Below are positions 1 through 13,425 of a DNA stretch of 64,000 nt, piece after piece; within the stretch, counting starts at the first letter, position 1, and each line of letters opens with the position of its first letter. The position numbers and the translations under genes are program-made. Source of the DNA: Adiantum capillus-veneris (taxonomy: Eukaryota; Streptophyta; Polypodiopsida; Polypodiales; Pteridaceae); NCBI GenBank assembly GCA_014529385.2, contig CM043946.1, positions 16,075,077 through 16,139,076 on the forward strand, written 5' to 3'. Under the pieces are notes generated by a model. The model ran no database searches and was not told the origin of the DNA. It worked only from the letters and a program-made list of their open reading frames with translations.

Positions 1-1121
1 CAGTCGGGAGCACAAAACAGTAAATTGCAGGTCGCTGTAATTTCTGGTTCAGCCCTGTTTTTGACCTGATTTGGGCACACGACTATCCCTACACTGTTCC
101 CTGCACCTTGGGCTTGGTGCCCCTTGATTCTGGAAGCATCCCAGGCACAAAAGAGAGTAAAAAACAGCAAGCAAACAGTGCTGAATTTACTGTGCAATCG
201 AGAGGTTATCACCCTCTCGTGGACCTGCTTTGGTGCAACAGCTAGCTACACCAGTTCCTGTGCAAAGAGGCTCTTGCCTCGGCATCAAAGCATATTTCTC
301 CACAGCTGTACATAGGTCAAATGAGAAGCCCACTAGTGGGGCATAACATACTGTACGTAGGGGAGAAAGAGAGCAGTATGTAGCGTGCGGGGCATCACTC
401 CCATCACCATACTGTGCATAGAGGGCAAGGTAAGCATTCCATAGCTTCTGTACCTGCTACAATCCACCTGAGGCTGAAAATGGCGCCCCCTTTGTTGATA
501 TGCAGATCGTTTTTGCCTCCCAGAGTGGCAGAATCGCTCACAGGCTGACACGTCGCCCAGTTTCCGAGTTTGGGCTTTCCCTGCTAAAAATATCTCAACT
601 GGTGCGTCAGTTGACTTGGCAGCAGAGCAATAAAATGTTCCCCTTGTCATTCCAGAGCTAATGACGCGAACACATTTTCCGATCAAAAATAGCAGTTCCC
701 TAAATTTTAGGAGATGCTTCCATGGCGTCCCTATCTGTCTCATGACCATCATTGAAGACTACCATTTGACCAACATCTACAATGTGGGTTAATTTACTGG
801 CCCCTTTCAACTTATAAAGTTGCAGTGACTTGACGAGTGGCCCAAATTCCAGTTTGGCGCACACGAGCTTCCATACTCATCAGAATTCAGTGCTAACTGG
901 CCCGGGCAGTCCCTGTTTGACCGACCTAGATCCCCGATGTGAGAAACCCATTTGGCTGCACCCGTTTCACACTGGCCATGCAATGTCCACTTGCACCTTT
1001 TCAAGGGTTCCGGGACAAACAAGTAAAAATAAAATAAATATATCTAATACTTATTTACGGAAGGCAACAGGAAAAATACACCTCGTGGTGACAGCAGTAC
1101 CTCACTTTGAAAAGAAGGGGA
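1..1121 (+). other. Non-coding internal end of an LTR-A element
   Basis: No convincing protein is encoded on either strand. The right edge (about 1097-1121) is a short conserved block ending in a purine-rich tract, AAAAGAAGGGGA, directly before an LTR start. The same block precedes the LTR at 19302. I read the tract as the polypurine tract of an LTR-A element whose 5' part lies outside the window. The rest of the stretch is unexplained. Confidence 0.45.
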
Positions 1122-2300
1122 TGTCACGTGGCACATCCCAACCCTATGTGTCCGTGGACAAGCTACACCATAGCAGGGTTCCTGTCAGTTCAGTCAGTTT
1201 AGAATAGGAAGTGATCTGGCACTTTTGTGAGTCTATTCGTAGACCGTGCATGCCCAGCCACTTAGCATAGATGCATATTCTCCGGTTGCACACAACATGA
1301 TTATCGGAATTCCGATCAGAATCCATCAGCATCAGTAAGGGGAATTTTCTAGTGCATTTAGCCTATTTTCCGATTTTTGGTTATTTTCACTTATTATCTT
1401 TAAGCGACTTTTCAACAAAAGTAGGTAGGGCAATTTTGCTATGTTGATATATAAGTAAACCCAAGTTAGCACTTTCTGGCAGAAGAGGCAGCAGGAGCTT
1501 CCCGCTCAACAGGCAACTTCTCAGCTGTACCCCCCTCAGCATCGAGATCCATCGCCATTCATCTCCCATACTAGGCGTTTTCTCCCACAGTTCTTAGATC
1601 CAGCATCGCCATCAACCACCCTTGCCTGGCGTTTTAACTACCTGCAGATCAGCCCCATCATAGCGTTTTTCAATTCACCCTTGCTGGCGTTTTTCCACAG
1701 CAGCCTATTGGCGTTTTTGACCTCCCACAGCCAGCCTTTTTGGCAAGAGACTGCATCAGCCAGCGTTAGTGCATTTTCAGCCAAACTGCCTCAGATCTAC
1801 AGCGTTTTCAGCCCTATGACACAGTAGCAAAACTCCCCCAAGTTGGTTGCAGATGTTCCCCCATTTTCAGCCATAAAAACGCAACCAAAACAGTCATTTT
1901 CAGCCACCGAAACAGTCCCGAAAAACAGCAGATAGAAGACCACAGATTTCAGCCATCGAGTCGTCGTCGTCACCACCGTTGTCGTCATCGGCATAGTCCA
2001 AGTTGCATCAGTCCATTGCATTCGCATTGTACACATATGTGCAATCAAAGTAGACCACTCTCGCCGACGAGAGTGGGGCCCTCGGAGGAGGGTTTTACAA
2101 CCTCTCGGTGTCATATCTCTTCTCTCTCCTTCTCTCCGTCTCATTCACTTGCACGCACAATATCCACTCACTTTGTTCGTGATCATAGCACTCTCCACAA
2201 GACTGAAAGCTCTCTCTTTCCCTAAGAACTAAAAAGAACCTTGAGCAATAAAGATCACTAATCTTGAGAAAATACAACATTCATTCCGCTGCACCTTACA
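1122..2300 (+). repeat. LTR of family LTR-A (3' LTR, 1179 bp)
   Basis: It begins TGTCACGTGG and ends CACCTTACA. Homologous copies lie at 15046-16299, 19302-20424 and 31833-32780. A purine tract abuts its 5' side, which marks a 3' LTR. The downstream flank is the integrase tail of a gypsy element, so LTR-A inserted there. No target duplication can be checked because the 5' LTR is outside the window. Inside are a TATA-like stretch near 1450 (GATATATAAG) and many repeats of GCGTTTT and TTTCAGCC. Confidence 0.8.
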
Positions 2301-2637
2301 CAAAAAGATAAATGATGTCTTCTCTCGACTAAAGCTATCCGATACTTGGAGGATTCACAATGCTTTTTATGTGAGTCTCCTGAAGCCTATTAAAGGCGAT
2401 GTGCCCGATGATGGGGAGCCAGATGAGCAACCCGAAGTGGATGAAAACTAGGAGATACTCGTTCCAGAACAGATTTTGGCACATAAAGATAGAAAGGTAA
2501 AAGGTAAAATGATAAGGCGGTTCTTGGCTAAATTCAAGAACTATCCCGCATTGGATGCAAAGTGGATGGAGCAGGAGGACCTGACAGATACTCCTCAGAT
2601 TGTGAACCGTTACCTTGAAGCATTTGGTTTAGCATAG
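2301..2637 (+). pseudogene. Ty3/gypsy integrase C-terminus with chromodomain-like tail
   Basis: One frame reads through the end of a chromovirus integrase. It has the HNAFYVSLLKP signature (family form HxxFHVSxLKP) and then a chromodomain-like block containing EQILAHKDRKVKGK, FLAKFKNYP and KWMEQEDL. Integrases of this type insert retrotransposon cDNA, and the chromodomain helps choose heterochromatic targets. An in-frame TAG lies at 2449-2451 and the final stop at 2635-2637. The upstream part has been displaced by the LTR-A insertion ending at 2300. The element continues after Copia-A copy 2, at 8075. Confidence 0.8.
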
Positions 2638-2676
2638 TCTATTCCAAATTGAACCCCAAACTCAGCTGGGCAGAAT

Positions 2677-2956
2677 TGTGGGGGAGCAGGAGAGAGAGCC
2701 CACTTGCTGTCCTATGCAATGAGAGTGAAGGAGAAGAGGAGAGAAGCGCTGAAGAAGCTCACGCAGAGAAGAACGTGAGAGAGAGAGAGAACGCTCGTTG
2801 AATTTTTGGGAAAAGCCACGCTATATCTTTTGGGCTTCACAATTGAGTATATGAGTAAGTGACTAGGGGGCCATTCACACTTGGGCCCCCTCACTTATAA
2901 GTCTTTCAACTTATAAGTTAGTAAATACAAGGCACTCAGGCCTTTATTCCCTAACA
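2677..2956 (-). repeat. 3' LTR of Copia-A copy 2
   Basis: 280 bp, TG...CA ends. Shares a (GA)n-rich stretch and the terminal motif with the LTRs at 7795, 24230 and 29246. Confidence 0.95.
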
Positions 2957-3035
2957 ACCTCCCACCTAAAGGCAATGTACCTTGGGAGATCAAAGAATCA
3001 ACTAACTATGATACATTAGCTGATCATGCACTTAC

Positions 3036-6000
3036 TCATCCAACACCCATCATCTGACGGCAATATGCAAACCGCTCTGCTGGAAGACTCTTGGTCAAAA
3101 GATCTGCAGGATTGTTATCTGTGTGCACCTTGACAAGTGTAATGCTCTTGTCATCAAGCACACTCCTGATAAAATGATACTTCACCTCTATGTGCTTTGT
3201 CTTGGCATGAAAAACACGATTCCTTGCAAGCATAATAGCACTCTGACTATCACAGTGTAGCATAGGAACCGGTGACTTAATGCCAAGCTCTTCTACCAAA
3301 CGCATGAGCCACAAAGCTTCTTTGCATGCCTCAGTGGCAGCCACATACTCAGCCTCAGTGGTAGACAAAGCAACACATTTTTGCAGTCTAGAAATCCAAG
3401 AAACTGCACCTCCTGTGAATGTAAACACATATCCAGAGGTAGACTTCCTGCAATCTGGATGTCCAGCAAAATCTGCATCTGTAAAGCCATGCACAGATGT
3501 CTCACTCTTCCCAAAACAAATGCACAAGTCTATCCAGAGGTAGACTTCCTGCAATCTGGATGTCCAGCAAAATCTGCATCTGTAAAGCCATGCACAGATG
3601 TCTCACTCTTCCCAAAACAAATGCACAAGTCTTTAGTGCCTTTCAAGTATCTCAAGATACACTTCACTGCTTCCCAATGCTTTTTGCCAGGATTGCTCAT
3701 GTACCTGCTTACCACTCCCACCGCAAATGCAATGTCCGGACGTGTAGCAACCATAGCATACATCAAACTGCCAACGGCTGATGCATAAGGAATCTTGGCC
3801 ATTTCAGCCCGCATATCATCTGTGTTTGGGCAGTCATGTGCAGTCAGTTTTACATATGGAGGCAGCGGAGTACCAAGTGCCTTTCCCCCATCCATATGAA
3901 AACGATGTAGCACCTTATTAACATAATCTCGTTGAGATAGATACAGACGCCTGTTGAGTCTATCTCGAGAGATACGCATGCCCAAAATATGATTAGCATT
4001 ACCAAGATCCTTCATGTCAAAGCGATTCTTTAAGCTTTGCTGTAGTGCATCCAACTCCGTGACATTGTTACCCGCAATAAGCATGTCATCAACATACAAA
4101 ATTAGCAATAGAAGAGATCCATCACTTGCCGTTTTGATATACAAACAGTGATCAGAATTACTTCTTTTGTATCCTTGAGACCTCATGAATGTATCAAACT
4201 TGTGATACCATGCACGGGGAGACTGTTTCAAACCATACAAGCTCTTCAAGAGTCTACATACTTTCTTCTCTTGCCCCTTTGACACAAAACCTTCTGGCTG
4301 CATCATACAGATCATCTCAAGCAAATCGCCATGCAAAAACGCTGTTTTGACATCCATTTGCTTTAACTCCATATCTTCAGAAGCAACCAGGCCTAAAACA
4401 AGACGTAATGTGGCAAGCTTCACAACAGGAGAAAAAATCTCATCAAAATCCACACCATGCTTTTGCTTGTACCCTTTAGCAACCAAACGTGCCTTGTACT
4501 TAGAAGAAGCATCAGATGTGACCTTGGTCTTGTAAACCCATTTACATGGCAGAGCCTTATGCCCTTTAGGCAAATCAACCAAGTCCCATGTATGGTTTTT
4601 CTCCAAAGACTGCATTTCCGAAACCATTGCTTTGAACCATTTCTTACTGTCTTCGCGTTGCATAGCCTCTTTATAGCAAGACGGCTCACCACAATCAGTA
4701 AGCATGACATAGTCCAAAGACGGTTCATATCTATCGGGGGGCCTTGTCATCCGAGTAGACCTACGCACCCAATGATCCATAACAGGTGGATTTTCAGCCT
4801 GTAAACCATCAAAAACAGCAGGCTGTTCAGCCGGTTGCATCGCAACAACGGGCGGTCTAGGAGCATCAACCTGTTCCCCTACCTGTGGTGCATCAATGGC
4901 AACTTGTTGGGGCTGATTTTCAGCAGCTAATGGCTGATTTTCAGCACCATTTTCAGCATGTAAAGGCTGCTGAACATTGGGCCTTCTTGGCTGTCCATAT
5001 GTAACATCTTCACGAAAAGTAACCTGGCGCACTTCCTCGACCTTTGTGGGCTGTTTGTGCATGCAATTCTCATTGAAGATGACATCATTGCTGCGTATGA
5101 TTTTCCGTAATGCGGGATCCCATAATCTATACCCCATTTCACCATCCTCACCATATCCTAGGAAAATGCATTTATGAGACTTTGGTTCTAGTTTGGTGCG
5201 CAGTTCACTCCGGATGTGAACATAGGCCTCACAACCAAACACTCTTAAATGTGCATATGAGGGTGGCTTGCCAGACCACACCTCCTCAGGCACCTTTCCA
5301 CCCAAAGCCTTGCTAGGTGAGCGATTAATCAAGTGAATAGCTGTTTGCACAGCTTCTGCCCAAAAACCATGAGGTAATGCAGCATGTGACAGCATACTCC
5401 GAACTTTCTCTTGGATAGTCCGGTTCAACCTCTATGCAACTCCATTCTGAGAGGGATTAAAAGGAGCCGTAAGCTCTCTTTTAATACCTTTAGTAGCACA
5501 AAAGTCAATAAATGTTTTTGATACATACTCCCCCCCCCATTGTCTGAGCGCAAAGACCTAAGCTTCTTGTCTGTTTGATTCTCAACAAACGCAAGAAACT
5601 TCTTGAAAGTATCCAAAACATCGCTTTTAGCACGTATTGGATACACCCACACCTTACATGTAGCATCATCGATAAACGAGACAAAATATTTCTTTCCCCC
5701 TAAGGACAACTGTGGCATTTCACATACATCTGAATGCACTAAGTCTAACCTGTCAGACTTCAAAGAAAGAGACCTTTTGTGCGGTGTTTGACTGTGCTTA
5801 CCATAAATACAGTGCTCACAATGAGAAAAATCAGCATACCTCAAACACGGCAAATAACCACAACGAGACAGAGTTTCCATTCCTCTTTTACTCATGTGTC
5901 CCAACCGGCCATGCCACAAAGAGACACTTGGCTGCTCGGTTACGGCGACAACATGGTCACGCACACTAGATACATGCAAAGGATACAAAGTGTCCGATTT

Positions 6001-7239
6001 ACAACCTTTGGCTACAATCCGGGCCCCTTTACAAATTTTCCACTTGCTATCACCAAAAGTGGTGTGATAGCCTGCATCATCTAGCTGCCCTGTACTAATC
6101 AAACTCTTCTTGAGTTGTGGCACATGACGCACTTTGTGCAAAACAAAAGTCATACCATCAGCAAAAGAAAACTGGACACTGCCAATACCTGCAATGTCAC
6201 ATGCATAGTTGTCTCCCAAATAAACAGTGCCCTGCACCTCACCTGAGTACTGTGTAAACCAATCCCTATGAGGTGTTACATGAAAGGAGGCACCTGAATC
6301 AAGAATGCAAGTATGCATGTCCACATCAGAACCCATAGCAAGGGTATGTGCATCCACAGAAGAGGCATTGAGTACATCAGTGCTGCTGTCACTGTCACAA
6401 CTACTAGCAACATTGATTTCCTCAATCAACACAGTGCTCTTCTTGGCATTTCCCTTGTCCTTTGCATCAGTTTCAGCACCCTTGTTCTTCTCTTTCTTCC
6501 ACTCATAGCATTCCCGTTTATAATGCCCTTTCTTTCCACAATGATGACACACAACATCTTTCCTACGAGATTTGCTGCGTGCCCTGTCCTTACTGTCAGA
6601 TTTCTCCCTCTGTTGAGACCTGCCTCTCAAGTGCAATGCATTAGAAGACCCACCTGTGGTGTTCTTCCTGTTCATCTCTTCCATCAAGAGAGAACTCTCT
6701 ACATCTGCATACTTAAGTGATGCACTTGAGTTACTAAGAGTTGTCCGGAATACATCCCAACTCTCGGGCAATGTGCATAGCAGAAAAGTAGCTTTGAACT
6801 CCTCATCAATCGTGAATTTCAGCTTTGTCAGTTGGTTGAAAATAGAGTTGAATTCATTGAGGTGCACTGACATGTGCGTGCCCTCCTTCATACGGAGATC
6901 CATAAGCTTCTTAAGCCAATACACTTTACTGGCAACACTCTGCTGTGCATACAACTCGTCTAAACGCTTCCACATGCCCCATGCTGTCTGCTCATTCTCT
7001 ACATTGAAGAGTAAATTGTCAGACACCGAAAGCATGATCGTGGAGCGAGCCAACTCGTCCACTTCTTCCCATTCTTCAACCTCCATATCAACCGGTTTCA
7101 CACCCTGTAACTTAATAGGTTTCGCCTGCTTATTCTGCAACATCACATTATAACATTGCTTCTTCCATATAGCAAAGTTATGGGCACCTTCAAGCTTGCG
7201 AATGTGCAACAAATTGCCACTTTCACTGCTAGAAGCCAT
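3036..7239 (-). pseudogene. Copia-A copy 2 gag-pol, broken
   Basis: It is collinear with the intact gag-pol at 25066-29178. The order is gag, CCHC zinc knuckle, DSGA protease, HHCC and DDE integrase, RT with YVDD, and RNase H. Three breaks are visible. A C-run at 5531-5539 is two bases longer than in copy 1 and shifts the frame just after the second catalytic Asp of integrase. The codon for the catalytic Glu of the DDE triad is now a stop (5432-5434). A 101-bp tandem duplication (3430-3530 and 3531-3631) shifts the frame in RNase H. The terminal stop lies a few codons earlier than in copy 1. No functional product is expected. Confidence 0.95.
3430..3631 (-). repeat. 101-bp tandem duplication in RNase H
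   Basis: Two adjacent copies, 3430-3530 and 3531-3631, are nearly identical. Copy 1 of Copia-A has the segment once. Because 101 is not a multiple of three, the duplication breaks the frame. Confidence 0.95.
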
Positions 7240-7794
7240 TCTGAGTGATTGCAAACACTGAAACCTTGTTTTGCCGACCTAAACACGCCCAAATGTGCGC
7301 AATCGGGCAAAAAACAGCTTGCTGTTACAGAAAAACAGCGAGCAAATTTCACGCGAAATCACCCCAAAACGGCGTACATTCACTGCCAAACCCTTACCAA
7401 AGGTTTCCGCAAGGTGTATACATCATTTGCTTGCTGAAATTCCTTGTTTTAGGGCAAAAATCAGACCTGTAAACACCTGTTTTGCTGAATTTTCAGAACC
7501 TCGTTGGTGGAAACACCTGTAAGATTGACCTGTGAGACTTGCCCTAATGAAATTGCATCAAATTGACCCCGAAATTGGTCAATTTCAGCAGAAATAGGCT
7601 GCTGTTCGCCAGTTTTTGAAACCCTAATTTTGGGGAAACTGTCACCGGAGGTCGATTCTACACGGTGAGAGGATCCCTTCGCGACAGAGTTGATCGAAAA
7701 CGGTTGAATATCCTTCCCGCAACGAGCAAGAACAGAATTCTGATGTGTGTTGCGAAAATGGCTCTCTTAGAAACCCTAAAGCTCTGATACCATG

Positions 7795-8074
7795 TGTGGG
7801 GGAGCAGGAGAGAGAGCCCACTTGCTGTCCTATGCAATGAGAGTGAAGGAGAAGAGGAGAGAAGCGCTGAAGAAGCTCACGCAGAGAAGAACGTGAGAGA
7901 GAGAGAGAACGCTCGTTGAATTTTTGGGAAAAGCCACGCTATATCTTTTGGGCTTCACATTTGAGTATATGAGTAAGTGACTAGGGGGTCATTCACACTT
8001 GGGCTCCCTCACTTATAAGTCTTTTAACTTATATGTTAGTAAATACAAGGCACTTAGGCCTTTATTCCCTAACA
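7795..8074 (-). repeat. 5' LTR of Copia-A copy 2
   Basis: 280 bp with TG...CA ends. It is followed on the element strand by the initiator-Met primer binding site and about 540 bp of leader before the gag ATG at 7239. Confidence 0.95.
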
Positions 8075-8638
8075 AGAATTTGGTACAGCGGGTATGCACA
8101 AGAGGTGAGTCGCTCCACTCCTTTGTAAAGAGATTGCCCCTATTTTTGATACTAAAGTCACTGATGTCTCTTTTGAGTTTCAAGGATACTGTGAGCTGAG
8201 AGTATTCTGCTGTATGACTTTATGAATTGGAATTTCCGATAATATGATACCGATTTGTTCTTGACTTGTCTAAGTGCAGGAACTGATAGACAAAATGGTT
8301 GTAGCATTTCGGTTTGAAAGATCTTGATAGACGTGATTGCAATAAGGATTAGTTAATCGTGCATCTATGAGGTCCCGAGCGGATCTAGATGCGATTGCTA
8401 AATACGTTGCCGATTAATCATGGTCTGAGATTCGAATGAATTTTGAATGTGATTTGTCATGTGATGTCTTGTGATGGCAATTGATGTCCTATGATGTGAC
8501 TGTCGATTGGTACATGTACTAGATATGTGTTTCTAGTGCGTTGGTACTAACAGTTAGTGTTTGCTAAGAGAGTTTATGGCCTCTATCTGTTTTGCAGGCG
8601 TAATCGAGGGCGATTACAATACTTTCAAGAGGGGGGTA
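8075..8638 (+). other. 3' non-coding part of the chromovirus
   Basis: The sequence resumes after the Copia-A insertion and carries no ORF. It ends in a purine tract, CAAGAGGGGGG, immediately before the TGTCACAA start of the LTR at 8639. This makes it the region between integrase and 3' LTR. Confidence 0.6.
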
Positions 8639-9054
8639 TGTCACAAATTGGTGACGTGGCGTGGCTTGGACATGGGGTGCAGAGCACCCACACACACGCC
8701 CCCGGCTGGCAGGCCCGTGAAAGGCGACAGTGACACGTGGTAGACAATTCGAATTTCTCGCAAGCTGCTGACATGGCAGTACCGTACAGCAGTCTCCGCA
8801 GATCACACCGGAAGAATCGGCAGCTGTATGGAATTTTCAGTTTTGGGCTGGGAAAAGCAACCATAAGCTCTATGCAATTATGGGCAGCTTTTGAACTTTG
8901 CTGTAATTCCCAAGCAAGGCTTATGAGGACAATTGCTTTATTTTTAAAAAGATGACAGCTTTTGGGGCTCTGCTTTTGGCATCCCTCGTAAACCTTTAAA
9001 TATGTGGTTGGGCTCCCACTCTGCAGAGCATCTGGATGCAGAATCTGAGAGTGA
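8639..9054 (+). repeat. Chromovirus-family LTR (LTR-D), left part
   Basis: It starts TGTCACAAATTGGTGACGTG right after a polypurine tract. A diverged copy lies in reverse orientation at 30679-31214; shared islands include the TTTTGGGGCTCTGCTTTTGGCAT block. Copia-B splits this LTR. The rest is at 14346-14528. Confidence 0.7.
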
Positions 9055-9212
9055 TGATGAGCGTGCGGTGGTGTGTGCAAGTGAAAGAGCACGCGAGGAA
9101 GTGCAGTGTGTGTGCAGAGAGGGGAGGCGAAGGCAAGCAGGAGAGGAAGCTCTAGCAGAAGATAGAGGGCATGCTACATATGAGATGAGGGGAAATGATA
9201 AGTAGCATGCCA
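9055..9212 (-). repeat. 3' LTR of Copia-B
   Basis: About 158 bp, homologous to 14181-14345. Its outer end next to the polypurine tract is shorter and diverged compared with the other LTR. Confidence 0.85.
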
Positions 9213-9247
9213 ACCTCCCACTTAAAGGCATAAATGGCGCCTTTAAG

Positions 9248-12200
9248 CTACGTGACTCCCACCATCTCTATGCATAGATGATGATGTGCTTTGGGTAAGC
9301 ACTTAGTGAGAGCATCGGCTGTATTTTGTGATGTATGGACCTTAACCAATGTAATAAGGCCATCCTCAAGCACTTCTCGTATGAAGTGATACCGCACGTC
9401 AATATGCGTTGTGCGTGCATGAAACATGGCGTTCTTTGCCAGACATATGGCACTCTGGCTATCACAACCAAGCATAGGTGCCTTGGCAGGCAAACCAAAC
9501 TCACTGCATAGTCGTGCTAATCAAATAGCTTCTTTGGAAGCCTTAGTGGCTGAAATATATTCAGCCTCTGTCGTAGACAATGCAACAATCTTTTGCAATC
9601 TAGAACACCATGAAACAACACCTCCCGCAAGAGTAAATACATAGCCACTTGTGGATTTCCATGTATCCACATCACCAGCCATGTCAGAGTCACAAAATCC
9701 CTTCAACTCCATTGGTCCTTTACCATAGCTGAGGCATTTGTTTTTAGTCCCTTTCAAGTACCTCATAATGGACTTCATTGCATCCCAATGCAACCTGCCT
9801 GGATTAGCCATAAACCGGCTCACAACTCCCACTGCATGGGCTATGTCAGGCCTAGTAGCAACCATAGCATACATAAGTGAACCACATGCTGAAGCATAAG
9901 ACACACTTTGCATGTCATTGGCTTCTTCCTTTGACTTGGGACAATCATCCTTGGAGATTTTGACATATGGCTGTAATGGCACACCAAGAGGCTTTGCTTC
10001 AGCCATGTTAAATCTGTCCAACACCTTTTCAATGTACTTTTCTTGCGACAAATACAATAGACGCTTGTCTCTTTGCCGTGTAACACGCACTCCAAGTATA
10101 TGTTCAGCTGCCCCAAGGTCTTTCATTGAAAACGCAGATTTCAGCTGTCCTTTAAGAGCATCAACAGTGCTTCTTTTCTTTGGAGCTATCAACATATCGT
10201 CGACATAGAGCACAAGAATGATGGGGCTGCCATCTTCATCACGTTTGGTATACAAACAATGGTCTGCATGGCTTCTTTTGTAACCATGTTTAAGCATGAA
10301 GCGATCAAACTTCTTGTACCATTGTCTACATGATTGTTTCAGCCCATACAAACTTCTATTGAGCATACATACCAAATGTTCCTTGCCAGGGATGACAAAA
10401 CCCTCGGGTTGCTTCATGTAAAGCTCTTCTTCCACATCACCATGCAAGAAAGCGGTATGTACATCCATTTGGTCCATTTCCAAATCTTCACAATAGGAGA
10501 GAACATTTCCTGAAAGTCTATGCCCTTGGTTTGAACATATCCCTTTGCAACAAGCCTTGCCTTATACTTGGGTTTTGCATCAACAGTCTTGATTTTATAC
10601 ACCCATTTGTTAGGAATAGCCTTCCTTCCTTTGGGCAATTCAACCAAATCCCAAGTATGATTAGCATGCAAAGCTTTAATCTCTTCTTGCATAGCAAGCT
10701 CCCACTTGTCGCTGTGCTCACATGTCTTTGCCTCTTTATACGTAAGAGGCTCTCCCTCATCTGTCAACATAATGTAATGCAAAGAGGGGTCATATCGACT
10801 CACATGCCGTCTTTGACGAGTAGACCGCCTCACCCAATGATCCACATTATCCGGCAATGGGTTTACATCAGGTGGCACTACAAAATCATCAACAATGGGC
10901 TGCTGTACATCATTTTCAGCACCATTTTCAGCATTGTTTCTTGGCTGCAAATGCCCTTCAGGAGCCTCAATTTGCTGTCCAACATCATCTGGCTCAAACA
11001 CCACTGGATCATCCACATTTTCCACATTTTCAGCCATTTGTGGTGCATCTTGAGGGTCAAAAATAGGCCTAACAGGTGGCTGGTCATGCTGAAATTTCAC
11101 CCTTTTATGGTCATGCTTTGAGGCACAATTGTTTTGAAGCAGCCTTGTTTTATTAAAAACAACATCCCGGCTGCGTACAACCCTTTTGAGCTGAGGTAAC
11201 CAAATCCTGTAACCCATTTCACCTTCTTCACCATATCCCATGAAAAGGCCTTTAATGGACTTCGCATCTAGTTTACTCCTCAACTCCGGTCTTACATGCA
11301 CAAAAGCTTCGCGACCAAAAATGCATAAGTGATCATATGAAGCAGGCTTGCCAGACAAAACCTCTTCAGGGATGTCACCTTTCAAAGACATGTGAGGGGA
11401 TTGATTGCATATATGCACTGCAGTTTTCAAAGCTTCCCCCCAAAATCCATGAGAGAGATTAGCTGTGGACAGCATGCATCTCACCCTCTCACAAAGTGTC
11501 CTATTGAATCTTTCAGCCACACCATTAGAAGAGGGGCTGGATGGCACAGTAAGCTTCCTCTTAATGTCCAAATTTTCACAAAACTTGTTAAATTCAGCAC
11601 TTGTGTACTCCCCCCCATTGTCTGTATGCAAGCATTTTAGCTTTCTACCTGTTTGGGTGGTCACAAATGCATGAAATCTCTTAAACGCAGCAAAGGCTTC
11701 ATCCTTAGACTTAAGCAAATAAACCCAAATTTTCCTAGAATGATCATCAACAAAGGAGACAAAATAACATGCACCACCCATAGACTTAGTAGGCATGCTA
11801 TATACATCAGAATGTACAAGATCAAGCACACATGGTTTACGAGAGACACCAGAGTAATAAGAACGCTTTACTTGCTTGCCATATTGACATTCATTACAAA
11901 AGTCAAGCTTTGTGCCTTTAGCATCAAGCTTGTTCAAAGTACAAAGCTTAGAAAGGCCCTTTTGGCTCATATGGTCAAGCCTCTTGTGCCACAACTCCAT
12001 GTGAGAGTTAATTTCAGCCAATGCAATAAACTTGCCCAACACGGCCTTTCCATGCATGCAGTAAAGTGTCTTCTTTGTGCCCTTTACAATCAGCCTTGAG
12101 CCTTTGGTCATTTTGCATGATCCTCTCTCAAACAAGATGTTGTAACCATGCATATCCATCTGACCAACAGAAAGTAGACTCTTCTTGATTCTCGGCACAT

Positions 12201-13425
12201 ATCTAACATCATGCAAGACAAGCTCATTTGTGCCATCTATGGAGAGATGCACAATGCCAATACCCTCAATGGAACATGCATGATTGTTTCCAAGATATAC
12301 ATGGCCACACTTGCTCTACATCAAAAGTAGAGAAACACTCCTTGATAGGAGTCACATAAAATGAAGCACCGGAATCAACAATCCAAGTGTGGGACAATGC
12401 ATCATTGACAGTCAACAAAGCATCAATAAGATCACTCTTGGTGATCTGCATGTCCTGTGAATGAACATTTAGAGAGGCATCAAAGTCATAAGCATCATCA
12501 TCTAACAAAGTGGCACACAAGATGTCCTCTACATCTGACAGCTTCTCAATCACGACACTAGAAGCCACATTGGCCTTCTCTTTGTCCTTTGAGCTATCCT
12601 GTGCATTTGCCTTGACTTCCTTCTTCTCTTTCTTTTTGTCTCCGCCATTCTTTTTTCTTTCTAACTCAGCTTTATAGTACGTGCAATCGGGTTTCTTGTG
12701 ACCTTTCTTGCCACATTGATAGCAAGTCACATCACCCTTGCCTTTGCTTGCATTTCCCCTTTCTTTACTTTACTCTTACTCCTTTGTGCATAAGCATTCT
12801 TCTTTTTTGTCCTGCCTCTAACCATGTTGGTAGAGCTGTCTCCCTCTCCACTTGCTTTCCTCCTGATTTCTTCATTCAAGATAGAACCCCTAACACCATC
12901 AAAGGTCAAATTGGGGTTATTGGACAACAAAACCACCAAAGTTTCCCATGACTCAAGTAAGGTCATAAGCAAGAAGATAGCTTTCAGCTTATCATCAAAA
13001 GGGGGCAAGCCAGAATCCTGTAACTGCGACAAAGTACTTGCGAACAATGACAAGTGCTCTGCCGCGCTCTTGGACTTATCTAGTTGCATGCCAACAAGTT
13101 TTCGCATCAAGTGCACATGGTTGACAGGCGTTGTATTTTCATACATTCCCTTCAACTTCTCCCACACATCAAAAGTAGTCGTGAGACTTTTCACATCAAT
13201 GACGGTCTCATCTGTCATGGCCATTTTAATGTATGTAACGGCCTTCCTGTTCATGCTAACCCATGCTTCATCTATCATATTCTGTGGCTTCACCTGTTCA
13301 AGTGCCCCTTCGCAATCCTTAAGAAATAGGATTCCTTGAATCCTGTCTTTCCAAAGATCAAAACCTGTACCATCGAACCTCCTAATCTCGAAGAGGTTCT
13401 TCACATCCGAAGAAGATGAGGCCAT
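9248..13425 (-). pseudogene. Copia-B gag-pol, broken
   Basis: Gag starts at ATG 13425 with a UBN2-type capsid region. A frameshift near 12765 separates it from the zinc knuckle CYQCGKKGHKKPDC. Protease has DSGAS. A second frameshift near 12316 follows it. Integrase is readable with all three catalytic positions (HSDVY, HTDNGGEY, NGVAERFN). In RT a deletion near 10490 removes the block between SPIVK and MDVHTAF and shifts the frame; YVDD is present further on. In RNase H a TGA at 9521-9523 replaces a Trp. The frame then runs to the stop at 9248. The family is distinct from Copia-A but related in its linker (HWVRRSTR motif in both). Confidence 0.92.

Larger units (their letters stand above)
2677..8074 (-). 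mobile_element. Copia-A copy 2, full-length but inactivated Ty1/copia element
   Basis: The element is 5398 bp with 280-bp LTRs at 2677-2956 and 7795-8074. It is flanked by the 5-bp duplication AGAAT (2672-2676 and 8075-8079). By eye the LTRs differ at six positions, so it is older than copy 1 at 24230. The primer binding site, the reverse complement of TGGTATCAGAGC, lies at 7781-7792 beside the 5' LTR. The polypurine tract is next to 2956. It sits in the 3' non-coding part of the chromovirus. Confidence 0.95.

Noticed and set aside
333..1022. Minus-strand ORFs of 139 and 71 codons at the left edge
   Set aside because: No motif and no sign of coding composition; not supported as genes.
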